A stretch of 64,000 nucleotides of DNA from Acidimicrobiia bacterium (GTDB lineage: Bacteria; Actinomycetota; Acidimicrobiia; Acidimicrobiales; Bin134), in NCBI GenBank assembly GCA_009843865.1, contig VYCQ01000023.1:1-64000 (forward strand), given 5' to 3'. The notes beneath the pieces were generated by a model. The model ran no database searches. It had not been told where the DNA came from and was given only the letters and a program-made list of their open reading frames with translations. Position 1 is the stretch's first letter. Each line of letters begins with the position of its first letter. A program made the translations under genes and the position numbers. This document shows, in pieces, positions 29,416 through 41,094 of the stretch.

Positions 29416-29425
29416 AAGGTACTTA

Positions 29426-29638
29426 ATGCAATCTTTAATTTTAGCCCACCATCACAATGACCCTTTCTTGCACAATGGCACTTTCTTGGCGGGTATTGCG
29501 TTAGTTGTGTTGAGCTTATGGTTGTTGTCTATAGCTGTAGCTAGTTATCTGCGGCACCACAATCGTTTTGTAGTAGGGGTGTGTACTTTGGTGTCACCCC
29601 TTACTGTGGGGTTGTTGTGGCTTGTAGCACTTGTTTGA
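29426..29638 (+). CDS. Small hypothetical membrane protein (70 aa)
   Basis: ATG start, two predicted hydrophobic segments (GIALVVLSLWLLSIAVASYL; VGVCTLVSPLTVGLLWLVALV). Confidence 0.6.
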   Translation: MQSLILAHHHNDPFLHNGTFLAGIALVVLSLWLLSIAVASYLRHHNRFVVGVCTLVSPLTVGLLWLVALV

Positions 29639-29673
29639 GCTTGCACTGTTACTTACCGACAGGAGGACACAAG

Positions 29674-29721
29674 ATGAACCTTTTCATGTTATGGATTAGA
29701 TCAGAGCACAAGGTAGCCTAA
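29674..29721 (+). CDS. Candidate 15-aa leader/mini-ORF MNLFMLWIRSEHKVA
   Basis: ATG preceded by AGGAGG with 7-nt spacing; TAA stop 4 nt before the GTG of the next gene. Confidence 0.35.
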   Translation: MNLFMLWIRSEHKVA

Positions 29722-29725
29722 GCTT

Positions 29726-30496
29726 GTGGTAAGACCGTCTAGTGCTCGTAAGGTGGCGCGTGCTGCGTCAATTGGTGGTGGAGGCAGGAAGCGTCGAATA
29801 ATCGGCTTTCCTATGCTGGTGGTGCTGATAATGATTTTAGGCACAGCCTTGGTGTTTTATGCTTGGAGTCAGCGAGAAGCCGAATCTCGTCCTAGCCTCA
29901 CTGATCACTGGCATTCGGCTTATACCGTGTGGGATTGCACAGATGTCGACGGTGCAGAAGGTGGGCATCAACCCATTTTTGAAGGTCGGCGCAACTCTCA
30001 GGGGTATCCCTATGACCCCGTAGGTATCCACTCTCATTCTGATGGTCTTATCCACATTCACCCGTTCACGGCTAATGCTGCTGGCGAAGATGCCACCATG
30101 GCTAAGTTTTTTGAGACGATGTTTGTGACGATGGATCAAAACGGCATCACCGCTTCTGAGTTTGGCGTGATCAGCGCCGTGGGGGCGGAATGCGACGGTG
30201 AACCCGCTGTCATGCAGATTGTGCGTTGGTCAAATGCGCTTACGGCGGTGGCCTCTGCACCTGATGAGCGCATTTATGAAGATTTTGGTGAGATGCATTT
30301 CCAAAAAGATGGCGAGGCCTTTACCATTGCGTTGGCACCGCGTGATGCAGAGGTGCCGCTTCCTCCCACTGTCAATGTATTGTTATCAGCGTCACCTGCA
30401 CTGGTCGAAGACCTCAGCCAGCCTGAAGGACCGGTGGAGTTTGACGAAGATATCAACCCAGAAGCACCTGCTGTTAGGTTAGATGAAGACAGCTAA
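29726..30496 (+). CDS. Hypothetical membrane-anchored protein with His-rich motif
   Basis: N-terminal TM (FPMLVVLIMILGTALVFYAW) then DHWHSAYTVWDC...GIHSHSDGLIHIHPF. Confidence 0.75.
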   Translation: MVRPSSARKVARAASIGGGGRKRRIIGFPMLVVLIMILGTALVFYAWSQREAESRPSLTDHWHSAYTVWDCTDVDGAEGGHQPIFEGRRNSQGYPYDPVGIHSHSDGLIHIHPFTANAAGEDATMAKFFETMFVTMDQNGITASEFGVISAVGAECDGEPAVMQIVRWSNALTAVASAPDERIYEDFGEMHFQKDGEAFTIALAPRDAEVPLPPTVNVLLSASPALVEDLSQPEGPVEFDEDINPEAPAVRLDEDS

Positions 30497-30516
30497 GCAG
30501 TGATTACTGCTTAGCT
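30491..30516. promoter_or_regulatory. Perfect 10-bp stem inverted repeat between the His-rich protein gene and the sugar nucleotidyltransferase gene
   Basis: AGCTAAGCAG-TGATTA-CTGCTTAGCT, overlaps the upstream stop codon; no following T-tract. Confidence 0.7.
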
Positions 30517-30528
30517 GTAGAGTCCAGC

Positions 30529-31524
30529 ATGGATGCGATAATCCTGGTGGGCGGGTTTGGTACTCGTTTACGACCGTTAACGCTCAGCAGGCCAAAGCAA
30601 ATGTTGCCAGTGCTGGATCGACCCATGATAGAGCATGTTGTGGGGCACTTGGGCACACAAGGTATCACCAGAGCGGTGTTGTCGTTGGGTTATCGCCCTG
30701 ATGCTTTTGAAGAGGCTTATCCGCAGGGTCGCTGTGCGGGGGTGGAGTTGTTTTATGTAGTTGAACCGATGCCGCTAGATACTGCTGGTGCTATTGCGTT
30801 TGCTGCTTGCAAGGCTAAGGTGCAGGGTACCTTTGTGGCCGTTAATGGTGATGTAGTTCATCGCTTTGATCTAACGGCTCTGCTGGATTTGCATCGTCAA
30901 ACCGCAGCTAGGGCCACCATTGCATTGGCACCGGTGCCTGATCCTTCTCGCTATGGGGTGGTTGTGTGTAGGTCTGATGGCCTAGTAGAGGCTTTTGTGG
31001 AAAAACCATCTGAGGATGCTGTGTATAGCAAGCAGATAAGCGTGGGCATTTATGTTTTGGAGTTAGCGGCTTTGCAGTCGGTGCCAGATGGCGGGCGGGC
31101 CTCAATTGAGCGTGAGGTGTTTCCGTTGTTAGTGGAGCAAGGGGCAATGTATGGGCTTAGCCAAGACGAGTTTTGGGTAGATGCGGGGACACCTGCTTCT
31201 TATTTGGATGTGCAGTTGGCTTTGTCTGAGGGAGGTTGGGCACATCCTGAGGCTCAGATTGCAACAGACGCTGTGGTGATTGATTCGGTAGTGATGCAAG
31301 GGGCAGTTGTTGGGGCGAAGGCGCGTATTGTGGGCTCTGCGCTGTTGCCGGGCGCGCATGTAGGTGCAGGGGTTATGCTAGACCGCTCTATTGTGGGGTA
31401 CGGGGCTCAGATCGGCGCTAGAGCCAGCTTGGCTAACCTCACGGTAGTGGGTGATGCTGAAGTGGTACATCAGGGAGAGGTGCTTGTTGGCCAACGAAGA
31501 CCTGCGGGTGATTCGACTAGTTAG
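30529..31524 (+). CDS. NDP-sugar pyrophosphorylase, probable mannose-1-phosphate guanylyltransferase
   Basis: AIILVGGFGTRLRPLTLSRPKQMLPVLDRPMIEH, FVEKPSEDAVYSKQISVGIYVLE, C-terminal hexapeptide repeats; adjacent to GDP-mannose-utilising genes. Confidence 0.9.
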   Translation: MDAIILVGGFGTRLRPLTLSRPKQMLPVLDRPMIEHVVGHLGTQGITRAVLSLGYRPDAFEEAYPQGRCAGVELFYVVEPMPLDTAGAIAFAACKAKVQGTFVAVNGDVVHRFDLTALLDLHRQTAARATIALAPVPDPSRYGVVVCRSDGLVEAFVEKPSEDAVYSKQISVGIYVLELAALQSVPDGGRASIEREVFPLLVEQGAMYGLSQDEFWVDAGTPASYLDVQLALSEGGWAHPEAQIATDAVVIDSVVMQGAVVGAKARIVGSALLPGAHVGAGVMLDRSIVGYGAQIGARASLANLTVVGDAEVVHQGEVLVGQRRPAGDSTS

Positions 31525-31539
31525 CCGATGTTTGCAGGA

Positions 31540-32241
31540 TTAGCGGAATAGGTCTGCTGCGGGGTGGCGGATTAAGTCGCTTTGTATGGTGCCTGTTCCT
31601 AGCCAGTCGGCTGGCACTCCCCTGATGATGGCAACCGGGATGTTCTCTGCCTTACCCATTACCAGCTCAGCAGCAGCAGCTAGTTCATCAACAATAGCTA
31701 TCTCGGTTACTTGGAGTTGATGTCCTGAAGCATCGCTGGTGCCGCGCAGGTCTAAGATGGGCTGGATTCCTGCGCTGCCGATGGCCATGTCGGTCACCCC
31801 GCGGCGCCAAGGACGACCAAAGGTGTCGGAGATAATCACCCCTACATCAAGGTTTGTTTGGGTTTTGATGTTGTGGCGTATTCGCTTGGCTGAGTGGTCT
31901 GGGTTGTCGGGCAGAAACGCCGCCTGATCAGGTTTTAGGTTTGAGCGGTCTACACCAGCGTTGGCGCAAACAAATCCATGTTTTGTTTCGCTGATGATCA
32001 GATCGCCCCTACGCCGTAGGATGCGCGTCGAGTTCTGCTCAACAATGGGTTGGTGGGAGAGCGGATCATCGGGGTTAACCATGGCTATAGCTCCTTCGGC
32101 TTTAGACACGATTTTTTGGGTAATAACAACCACATCGCCATCTAGCAGCGTTGCCTGTTGGATGATTAGCGCGGCAATGTCGTCATCTTGTTGCACCTCA
32201 GGCAGACCCTCAACGGCCAGTATTTCAAGCTTGATGGGCAC
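31540..32241 (-). CDS. cofE: Coenzyme F420-0:L-glutamate ligase
   Basis: VVITQKIVSKAEGA, HGFVCANAGVDRSNL, VIISDTFGRPWRRGVTDMAIGSAGI, GVPADWLGTG; likely GTG start at 32241. Confidence 0.94.
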   Translation of the reverse strand: MPIKLEILAVEGLPEVQQDDDIAALIIQQATLLDGDVVVITQKIVSKAEGAIAMVNPDDPLSHQPIVEQNSTRILRRRGDLIISETKHGFVCANAGVDRSNLKPDQAAFLPDNPDHSAKRIRHNIKTQTNLDVGVIISDTFGRPWRRGVTDMAIGSAGIQPILDLRGTSDASGHQLQVTEIAIVDELAAAAELVMGKAENIPVAIIRGVPADWLGTGTIQSDLIRHPAADLFR

Positions 32242-32248
32242 TGTTGTA

Positions 32249-35126
<2,878 letters not shown>

Positions 35127-35128
35127 AT

Positions 35129-36211
35129 CTAAGCCACCTGCGCCGCGATCTTGTGCAGCGCTTGAATCATGCGCTGTTGTGTTTGGGTGCTATTAAATTG
35201 TTTTGCGCGGGCGTGGCCCTTGGCGATCAGCTCTGCACGCAGGCCGGTATCTACACACACCCGCTGCACCGCGGATGCCAAGCAGAGGGCATCGTTGGTC
35301 TTAAGCAACACCCCAGCATCTTGCACTGTTTCTGGCACAGCAGCCGCAGCGTGAGCAACAATCGGCAACCCCATCTGCATTGCTTCAAGCAAAGGCACAC
35401 AAAAGCCCTCATGCTTAGAGGCTGATACGTAGACGTTGGCCGCGGCGTATTCTGTATTTCTGATTTGTGTGGAGACGGTGCCTAGGAACCGAACGTTTGC
35501 GGTAATGGCAAGTTCTTGAGTGTAATTCTCTAGCGCCTTGGTATAGCGCGGTATCATCGGGTTTCCAATTAGGGTAAGAGATACCTCAGGCCATTTTGTT
35601 TTGAGCATGGCACAGCACCCCAGTAGTGCTTCAATGCATTTGTTGGGTGCTAGGCGGCCGACGAAAAGTAGTTTTGGGGTGCTGTCTAATGTAGTGGTGT
35701 TGTTAGGGCTGCTTGGTGTGTTGGCTATTGGGGTGGCATAAAGAGGCGGCACAATGTGAATTTTGCCTATGCCATGTTCCATTAGTTCTGCGGCGTTGTA
35801 TTCGCTGTCTGCAATGCCAGCAGTTGCGGTATGTGCTAGAGACCTCAAAATGTGGCGGGCGCGTTCTAGATCGTTTGCAAGGTTTGTGTCCCAGCCAGCA
35901 AAAAACATGCCCGGTGTAATGTTGTGGTAGTTCAACACCAATGGGGTCTTAAGCTCTAGAAGGTAGTCTGAGACGGCTGATGTTGTTGAGAGATGGTATA
36001 TAGCAATGTCTGGGTCAGGGTGTTCAGCGTGGGTCTGGTAGTTAAGCACTGTTATGTCTGTATCTTGGTAGCTTTGTTGGGCGAAGGTTGTGACCTCCCA
36101 ACCCATGTCGATCATTAGGTTTCGCAACCCAAGAGTGTGTTGTCCAATAGCATCGTAGCGAGCATATATAGCGGTGAACTGATGCGCTTGCAGCATTTGC
36201 GGTTGAGGCAT
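35129..36211 (-). CDS. Glycosyltransferase family 4 (GT-B fold)
   Basis: LLFVGRLAPNKCIEALL, VYVSASKHEGFCVPLLEAMQMGLPIVAHAAAAVPE. Confidence 0.93.
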   Translation of the reverse strand: MPQPQMLQAHQFTAIYARYDAIGQHTLGLRNLMIDMGWEVTTFAQQSYQDTDITVLNYQTHAEHPDPDIAIYHLSTTSAVSDYLLELKTPLVLNYHNITPGMFFAGWDTNLANDLERARHILRSLAHTATAGIADSEYNAAELMEHGIGKIHIVPPLYATPIANTPSSPNNTTTLDSTPKLLFVGRLAPNKCIEALLGCCAMLKTKWPEVSLTLIGNPMIPRYTKALENYTQELAITANVRFLGTVSTQIRNTEYAAANVYVSASKHEGFCVPLLEAMQMGLPIVAHAAAAVPETVQDAGVLLKTNDALCLASAVQRVCVDTGLRAELIAKGHARAKQFNSTQTQQRMIQALHKIAAQVA

Positions 36212-36217
36212 TCGCAG

Positions 36218-37138
36218 CTATCGAATCCCTACGATAAGGGTATTGATTCGGGGATCGTCTGTTTGAACAGAGCGTGTTGTGAAGTGGACTTGGTTCAACA
36301 AGAATTGCCAAGCAGTAGGGGACAGCCCCAGGTTGGCTAGCAGCTCGCGTTCTACTCCCGCGCGCTGTGCTGGATCACCAACAGCCACAACAAGCACGCC
36401 GTTGGGTAGCAGCACCCGCTGGCTTTGCAGCACTGTTTGCTGAATAGCCGCTAGAGGCATGGTCTCTACCACGTCGGTTAACACGATGCCCTGCAAGCTA
36501 GCGGTGGTTAGTGAGTTAAGATGGCTAAGGACATCATCTTGGCGAACATCTAGACCTTGTTCTATTGCTGATAGTACCTGAGAAGCAGAGTGGTGTAGGC
36601 CATAGACAGTCCTCCCGCAGGCTTGTATTGCAGCGATTATTGTTCCAGAGTTTGCTGATAGCACTGCACATTTGTCGGCAGACATTTCTGTGGCAATGGC
36701 TTGGGCAACGGTCTCACTTGGGGCTGAAATTGGAAATCGTGTTGTGCTGTTGTTGGATGTGGGTAATGACAAGTCCTCTAGTTGGGCAAGTCGCTGGTCT
36801 ACTGTCTTGAAAGTTTTGATGATGCCGTGACCCAAAAGGGCAACCTGAGCAGTGACATAATGCAGATACCATGATGTGAGTTTTTTGATCAGGCGTTTAA
36901 GGGTTCGAATTCCAAAGCGGGAACCTTCGGGGGCATCCACGTTGATCTGATTGAGAGTCTCAAGGCTTGAGATTGGAGATGCTGATCCATCAGCGACACC
37001 GAGCGGCAGCGAAGCAGCCCAGGCGCGTTTGAGGTCTTCTTCTAAGATGGCGATATTGGGGTCTGTAGCTCGCCAGACCTCAGCTTCAGCCTTTATCTCA
37101 GTCACTACCTGCTTAATGTCAATTGTTGGTTGCATCAC
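36218..37138 (-). CDS. Putative SAM-dependent methyltransferase-like protein, degenerate motif I
   Basis: C-terminal Rossmann-like pattern (CAVLSANSGTIIAAIQACG; VVETMPLAAIQQTVLQSQRVLLPNGVLVVAVGD) after a helical N-terminal region; embedded in a glycan cluster. Confidence 0.6.
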   Translation of the reverse strand: MMQPTIDIKQVVTEIKAEAEVWRATDPNIAILEEDLKRAWAASLPLGVADGSASPISSLETLNQINVDAPEGSRFGIRTLKRLIKKLTSWYLHYVTAQVALLGHGIIKTFKTVDQRLAQLEDLSLPTSNNSTTRFPISAPSETVAQAIATEMSADKCAVLSANSGTIIAAIQACGRTVYGLHHSASQVLSAIEQGLDVRQDDVLSHLNSLTTASLQGIVLTDVVETMPLAAIQQTVLQSQRVLLPNGVLVVAVGDPAQRAGVERELLANLGLSPTAWQFLLNQVHFTTRSVQTDDPRINTLIVGIR

Positions 37139-38210
37139 GGTATAATTTCAAGAATTTGTGGCTAGCGGTGGCCCAATTGTAGTTCTTGGCTTGCTCGGTG
37201 CCACGAGCTTTTAGGGTACTGGCTAGGTCAGAGCACGACAGCACTTGAGTTATGCGCTCAGCTAGGCTGTCGGGATCGCCTATCTCAGCGTAGAGAGCGG
37301 CATCACCTGCTACTTCGGGTATGGATGAAGATCTAGTGGTCACCACCGGCGTTCCGGCCAGCATGGCCTCTAGGGGCACCAAGCCAAAACCTTCATAGCG
37401 TGATGGGTAGACCACAACCGCCGCATCCTGTAATAGGGCAGATTTGGTGGCTTGGTTGACGTAGCCAAGTTGTGAGATGCGCTGCTGAAAGGGGCTTTGA
37501 GTGATTGCGGTTTGCAAACGGGGGTCATCATCGCCTGAGGGTCCAGCGTGGATGAAGCGTAGATCGCTGAACTCGGTGGCGATGCGGTTGAACGCAGCAA
37601 TAGCTGTTATCAAGTCTTTTCGTTTGTCTGAGGAACCTAATGTGAGGATATAGGGTGAGCCGGGAACAGGATGGGGCCCCGCGGGATAGAGGCGGATACC
37701 AGGAGCAATGGTCACTATTTGTTCTGTTGGTATAGCGTAATAATGGGCTACTTCATCGGCCACAAACTGCGAATCTGTGTGAACTGTGGCTCCCTTGCGT
37801 ATTGCAAAGCGGACTGATTGTTTGTGATGCATCGCCTCAGGGATGCACTGCGGTGGCTGATGTTCAAAGCCCACATCGTGGACAGATATTATGGTGGCGG
37901 TTTTAGAGGTTGGTGGCACGATGTAGTTGGTTCCATGGAAGACAGCCGTTGAGCCTCCCACCCATTCGTAGCGTGGCACTGAAAAGTGGTGCCAGAGCCA
38001 GCGCAAGCGTCTGCTGAGCAACCAGCCGTGGATGATTCGGCAGCTTCCAGTATCGGGAACTTGGCTTGTATTGGGTGTGCTGCGGCCCAAGGCAACCATA
38101 GAAAGCTCTACATGCGGGTTGCAGGCCAATTCTGAAGCCAGTTCTGCGGTGAATGTTCCTATGCCAGTTTGAGGCAGGAGCAAAGGACTGGCATCTAATG
38201 CGATCTTCAC
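37119..38210 (-). CDS. Glycosyltransferase family 4
   Basis: ILTLGSSDKRKDLITAIAAFNRI, VVVYPSRYEGFGLVPLEAMLAGTPVVTTRSSSIPEVAGDAA. Confidence 0.95.
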   Translation of the reverse strand: MKIALDASPLLLPQTGIGTFTAELASELACNPHVELSMVALGRSTPNTSQVPDTGSCRIIHGWLLSRRLRWLWHHFSVPRYEWVGGSTAVFHGTNYIVPPTSKTATIISVHDVGFEHQPPQCIPEAMHHKQSVRFAIRKGATVHTDSQFVADEVAHYYAIPTEQIVTIAPGIRLYPAGPHPVPGSPYILTLGSSDKRKDLITAIAAFNRIATEFSDLRFIHAGPSGDDDPRLQTAITQSPFQQRISQLGYVNQATKSALLQDAAVVVYPSRYEGFGLVPLEAMLAGTPVVTTRSSSIPEVAGDAALYAEIGDPDSLAERITQVLSCSDLASTLKARGTEQAKNYNWATASHKFLKLYRDATNN

Positions 38211-38310
38211 GCCCGTTCATTATGCCACTTTTTATGACAGACTCGCTGTGCTGATTCGTACATCCGTACTGTGGCAAAGAGAGTGGGTTCTGAGCGGGTA
38301 CCGTGGTTAG

Positions 38311-41094
38311 GTGCTCAACAGTGAGGATGCTCAGCCTGCTTTAATCCTTGAGGATGGCCCCACAAATCAAGTGAGCACCAATATTCATGTGGTTATGGTC
38401 AGCCATGAACCCGGACTCTGGTTTGAGGAGGTTTTGAAATCTGTTGCCGCTCAAGACTTGATCCCGGCAGCGGTGACGGTGGTGAATGCTGGCAGCGAAG
38501 CGGATCTTACCGAAAGGGTGCAAAAGGTTTTGCCGCAAGCAGAGGTCTGCAACTTAGAGTCGAACGTGGGGTTCGGCCCGGCTGTGAACGAGGTGATCTT
38601 GTGTTCGGCTGAAGGTTCACAGTCAGATGTGCCAGCAGACACCTCGCCGGATTATTTCGTGATTTGCCATGACGATGTAGATCTAGCACCTGATGCGTTG
38701 AGGCTGCTTGCTGCTAGAGCGGCTACCTCTAATGCCAGCATCGTTGGCCCGAAGTACGTGGATTGGGATGAGCCTGCTCGAATTTGTCAGCTGGGGTTTT
38801 TGGTGGACAAGACCGGTGCCACGGTTCCCGCGGTGGAGCCAGGAGAGTACGACCAGGGACAGCACGATCAAGTGCAGGACATGTTCGCTGTATCAGGTGG
38901 CTGTGTTTTGGTACGAGGTGATTTGTTTCACGCTGCGCAGGGCTTTGATCCTGAAATGAGCTTTTGTTATGAGCACATTGACCTGTGTTGGAGGGCACGC
39001 GTCATGGGAGCACGGGTGGTTGTAGCTCCAGCGGCGGCGGTGCGTCATCGCCAACGCCTGACAGAGAGGCTTATGCCGCAGCGAGCGGCTTTGCTTGATC
39101 GCCGTCACCGGATTCGCACCCTTTTATCTATGTATGGCTATTGGCATTTTGTGCGGGTGATTCCTCAGGCAGCGTTGGTGTCGTTAGTAGAATCTGTTGT
39201 GGCGTTATGGAGTGGCCGCATGAGCGTGGTTCGCGCCATCGTTGCGGCATGGGCATACAACCTTCGGGGGTTGGGCTCGATTAGGCGTAAGCGCAAGTTA
39301 GTGAAGCACACCCGTCAAGCCAGTGATGCTGTGATACGAGCATCTCAGTTTGCCGGGTCTGCTGCTTTAGCCACCTTTTTGACGAGACGCAGGATTAGCT
39401 CTAGCAATTCGTTGCTGGGGCGTATAAATCATTCGCCAGTGGGAGCACTGGTGGGCTTGGCCGTGTTCTTGTTTATGATATTAGGGGCGCGCAATCTGTT
39501 TGCTGATGGCATTGCCGCGGTAGGAGGGTTAGCTCAATTCGGGTCTAGTGCTGATTTGCTAAGCGGCTGGTGGAGCGACCACCGTCCGGTGGGCTTGGGA
39601 CAACAAGCCATAGCTCCTTCTGGTTTAGGGGTGCTGACGGTGTTGAGCTGGCTGTTTTTTGGTCAGACTGGATTGTTACGCACGGTGTTGATCGTTGGCA
39701 TGGTGCCACTAGGAGCCATTGGCATGTGGCACCTGAGCAGATCTTTCGGGTCACAGTGGGTGCAAGGACTGGCGGTGGCGGTTTATGTGGCTAACCCTAT
39801 TCCGTACAATGCCTTAGCTAACGGGGTGTGGGGGGGGCTGTTGTTGTATGGGGCTGCACCTTGGCTGTTGGCTGCGGTGGCCATGCCACCGCAAGAGATG
39901 TCAACGGGAAAGCTTCTGCGTTCGTCGCTTATCTTTGGTGTTGTTTTTGGTGTGGTGGTAGCTCTTGCTAGCGAAGCGTTGGTGGGCATCGCATTGTTGC
40001 TTGTCTTGGTGTTGTTTGGAATGTTTTTGGCAGCCGCGTTGGACGGCGCGGGCCGGATGATGGTGGTAGCGGGAGCGGGAGTGGTAGTAGCGGTGTTGTT
40101 GAATATGCCATGGCTTATCGCAGGTATGCCCGCGCGGTTAACCGAGGGTGGAGGAGGGGGATGGGGTTATTCTTGGGCAGAGATCTTGCGCTTTGATACG
40201 GGGCCGTTTGGTAGTCAATGGTTGGGCTGGGCGTTGCCGCTAGCAGCAGTTCTACCGCTGGTACTAGCGCAAGAGGCGCGGCTGGCGTGGGCGGTACGCG
40301 GTTGGACGCTTTATCTCGGAACAGCGGCAGCAGCTTTAGCGTCTGAACATGGTTGGTTATCATTGCCACTGCCCCGCCCTGAATTGATTCAAGTACCAGG
40401 AGCAGTTGGCTTAGCTTTAGCGACGGCTTTGGGGGTAGCAGCTTTCCAGATAGACTTGCGTCGTCACCACTTTGGTTGGAGACAGTTTGTGCCCTTGTCT
40501 GCGCTAGTGGCCATGGTGCTAGCGATTTTGCCAGCTTTGGGAATGGTTGTGGCGGGAAATTGGAATGCCACTGAAGAGGATTACTCTGAGGCGTATCTGC
40601 TTGCGAGCCCGCTAGCAGACCTGCGCTCTCATGCGGCTGATAGCAGCAACATTGTTGATGAAGGGGCAGAGAAGGTTTTATGGCTAGGTCATCGGGATTT
40701 GTTACCGTTGGGTGGGTGGAAGTTGGATGATGATCTGTGGTTTGCAGTTTCTGACGGTCAACAGTTTCCAACGGTAGCCCAACTTTGGGTAGGGCCCCTA
40801 GATGACACAACTCAATTGATAGGCCATATGGTGATGGAAGCACCGTTTAATGGCAGCAAGCGTTTAGGTGCAGCGTTGGCTCGCTGGGATATTGGTACGG
40901 TGCTGGTAGTTGAGCGACTCGCCCCTGCTCCGTTTGGTGAGCTGTATCGTCCTGTTCCTGAATGGTTAATCAACACGCTGAACGGGCAATTGGATTTACC
41001 CTCCGTTAGCTTTACATCGGGAATACGCGTTTACAGCAACATCGCTTATGCGGAATCAGCGGTTGGTCGCACGGTTACTGACGATGGCTTCTAG
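38311..41094 (+). CDS. Family 2 glycosyltransferase with large multi-TM C-terminal region
   Basis: GT2-type N-terminus (VMVSHEPGLWFEEVLKSV; FVICHDDVDLAPDAL; VSGGCVLVRGDLFHAAQGFDPEMSFCYEHIDLCWRARVMG) followed by many hydrophobic segments. Confidence 0.9.
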   Translation: MLNSEDAQPALILEDGPTNQVSTNIHVVMVSHEPGLWFEEVLKSVAAQDLIPAAVTVVNAGSEADLTERVQKVLPQAEVCNLESNVGFGPAVNEVILCSAEGSQSDVPADTSPDYFVICHDDVDLAPDALRLLAARAATSNASIVGPKYVDWDEPARICQLGFLVDKTGATVPAVEPGEYDQGQHDQVQDMFAVSGGCVLVRGDLFHAAQGFDPEMSFCYEHIDLCWRARVMGARVVVAPAAAVRHRQRLTERLMPQRAALLDRRHRIRTLLSMYGYWHFVRVIPQAALVSLVESVVALWSGRMSVVRAIVAAWAYNLRGLGSIRRKRKLVKHTRQASDAVIRASQFAGSAALATFLTRRRISSSNSLLGRINHSPVGALVGLAVFLFMILGARNLFADGIAAVGGLAQFGSSADLLSGWWSDHRPVGLGQQAIAPSGLGVLTVLSWLFFGQTGLLRTVLIVGMVPLGAIGMWHLSRSFGSQWVQGLAVAVYVANPIPYNALANGVWGGLLLYGAAPWLLAAVAMPPQEMSTGKLLRSSLIFGVVFGVVVALASEALVGIALLLVLVLFGMFLAAALDGAGRMMVVAGAGVVVAVLLNMPWLIAGMPARLTEGGGGGWGYSWAEILRFDTGPFGSQWLGWALPLAAVLPLVLAQEARLAWAVRGWTLYLGTAAAALASEHGWLSLPLPRPELIQVPGAVGLALATALGVAAFQIDLRRHHFGWRQFVPLSALVAMVLAILPALGMVVAGNWNATEEDYSEAYLLASPLADLRSHAADSSNIVDEGAEKVLWLGHRDLLPLGGWKLDDDLWFAVSDGQQFPTVAQLWVGPLDDTTQLIGHMVMEAPFNGSKRLGAALARWDIGTVLVVERLAPAPFGELYRPVPEWLINTLNGQLDLPSVSFTSGIRVYSNIAYAESAVGRTVTDDGF

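Noticed and set aside
40115-40843. 242-aa antisense ORF inside the GT2 membrane protein gene
   Set aside because: Lies opposite a clearly coding GT2/TM gene; composition (Pro/Ser/His/Gln rich) is typical of antisense of hydrophobic coding sequence
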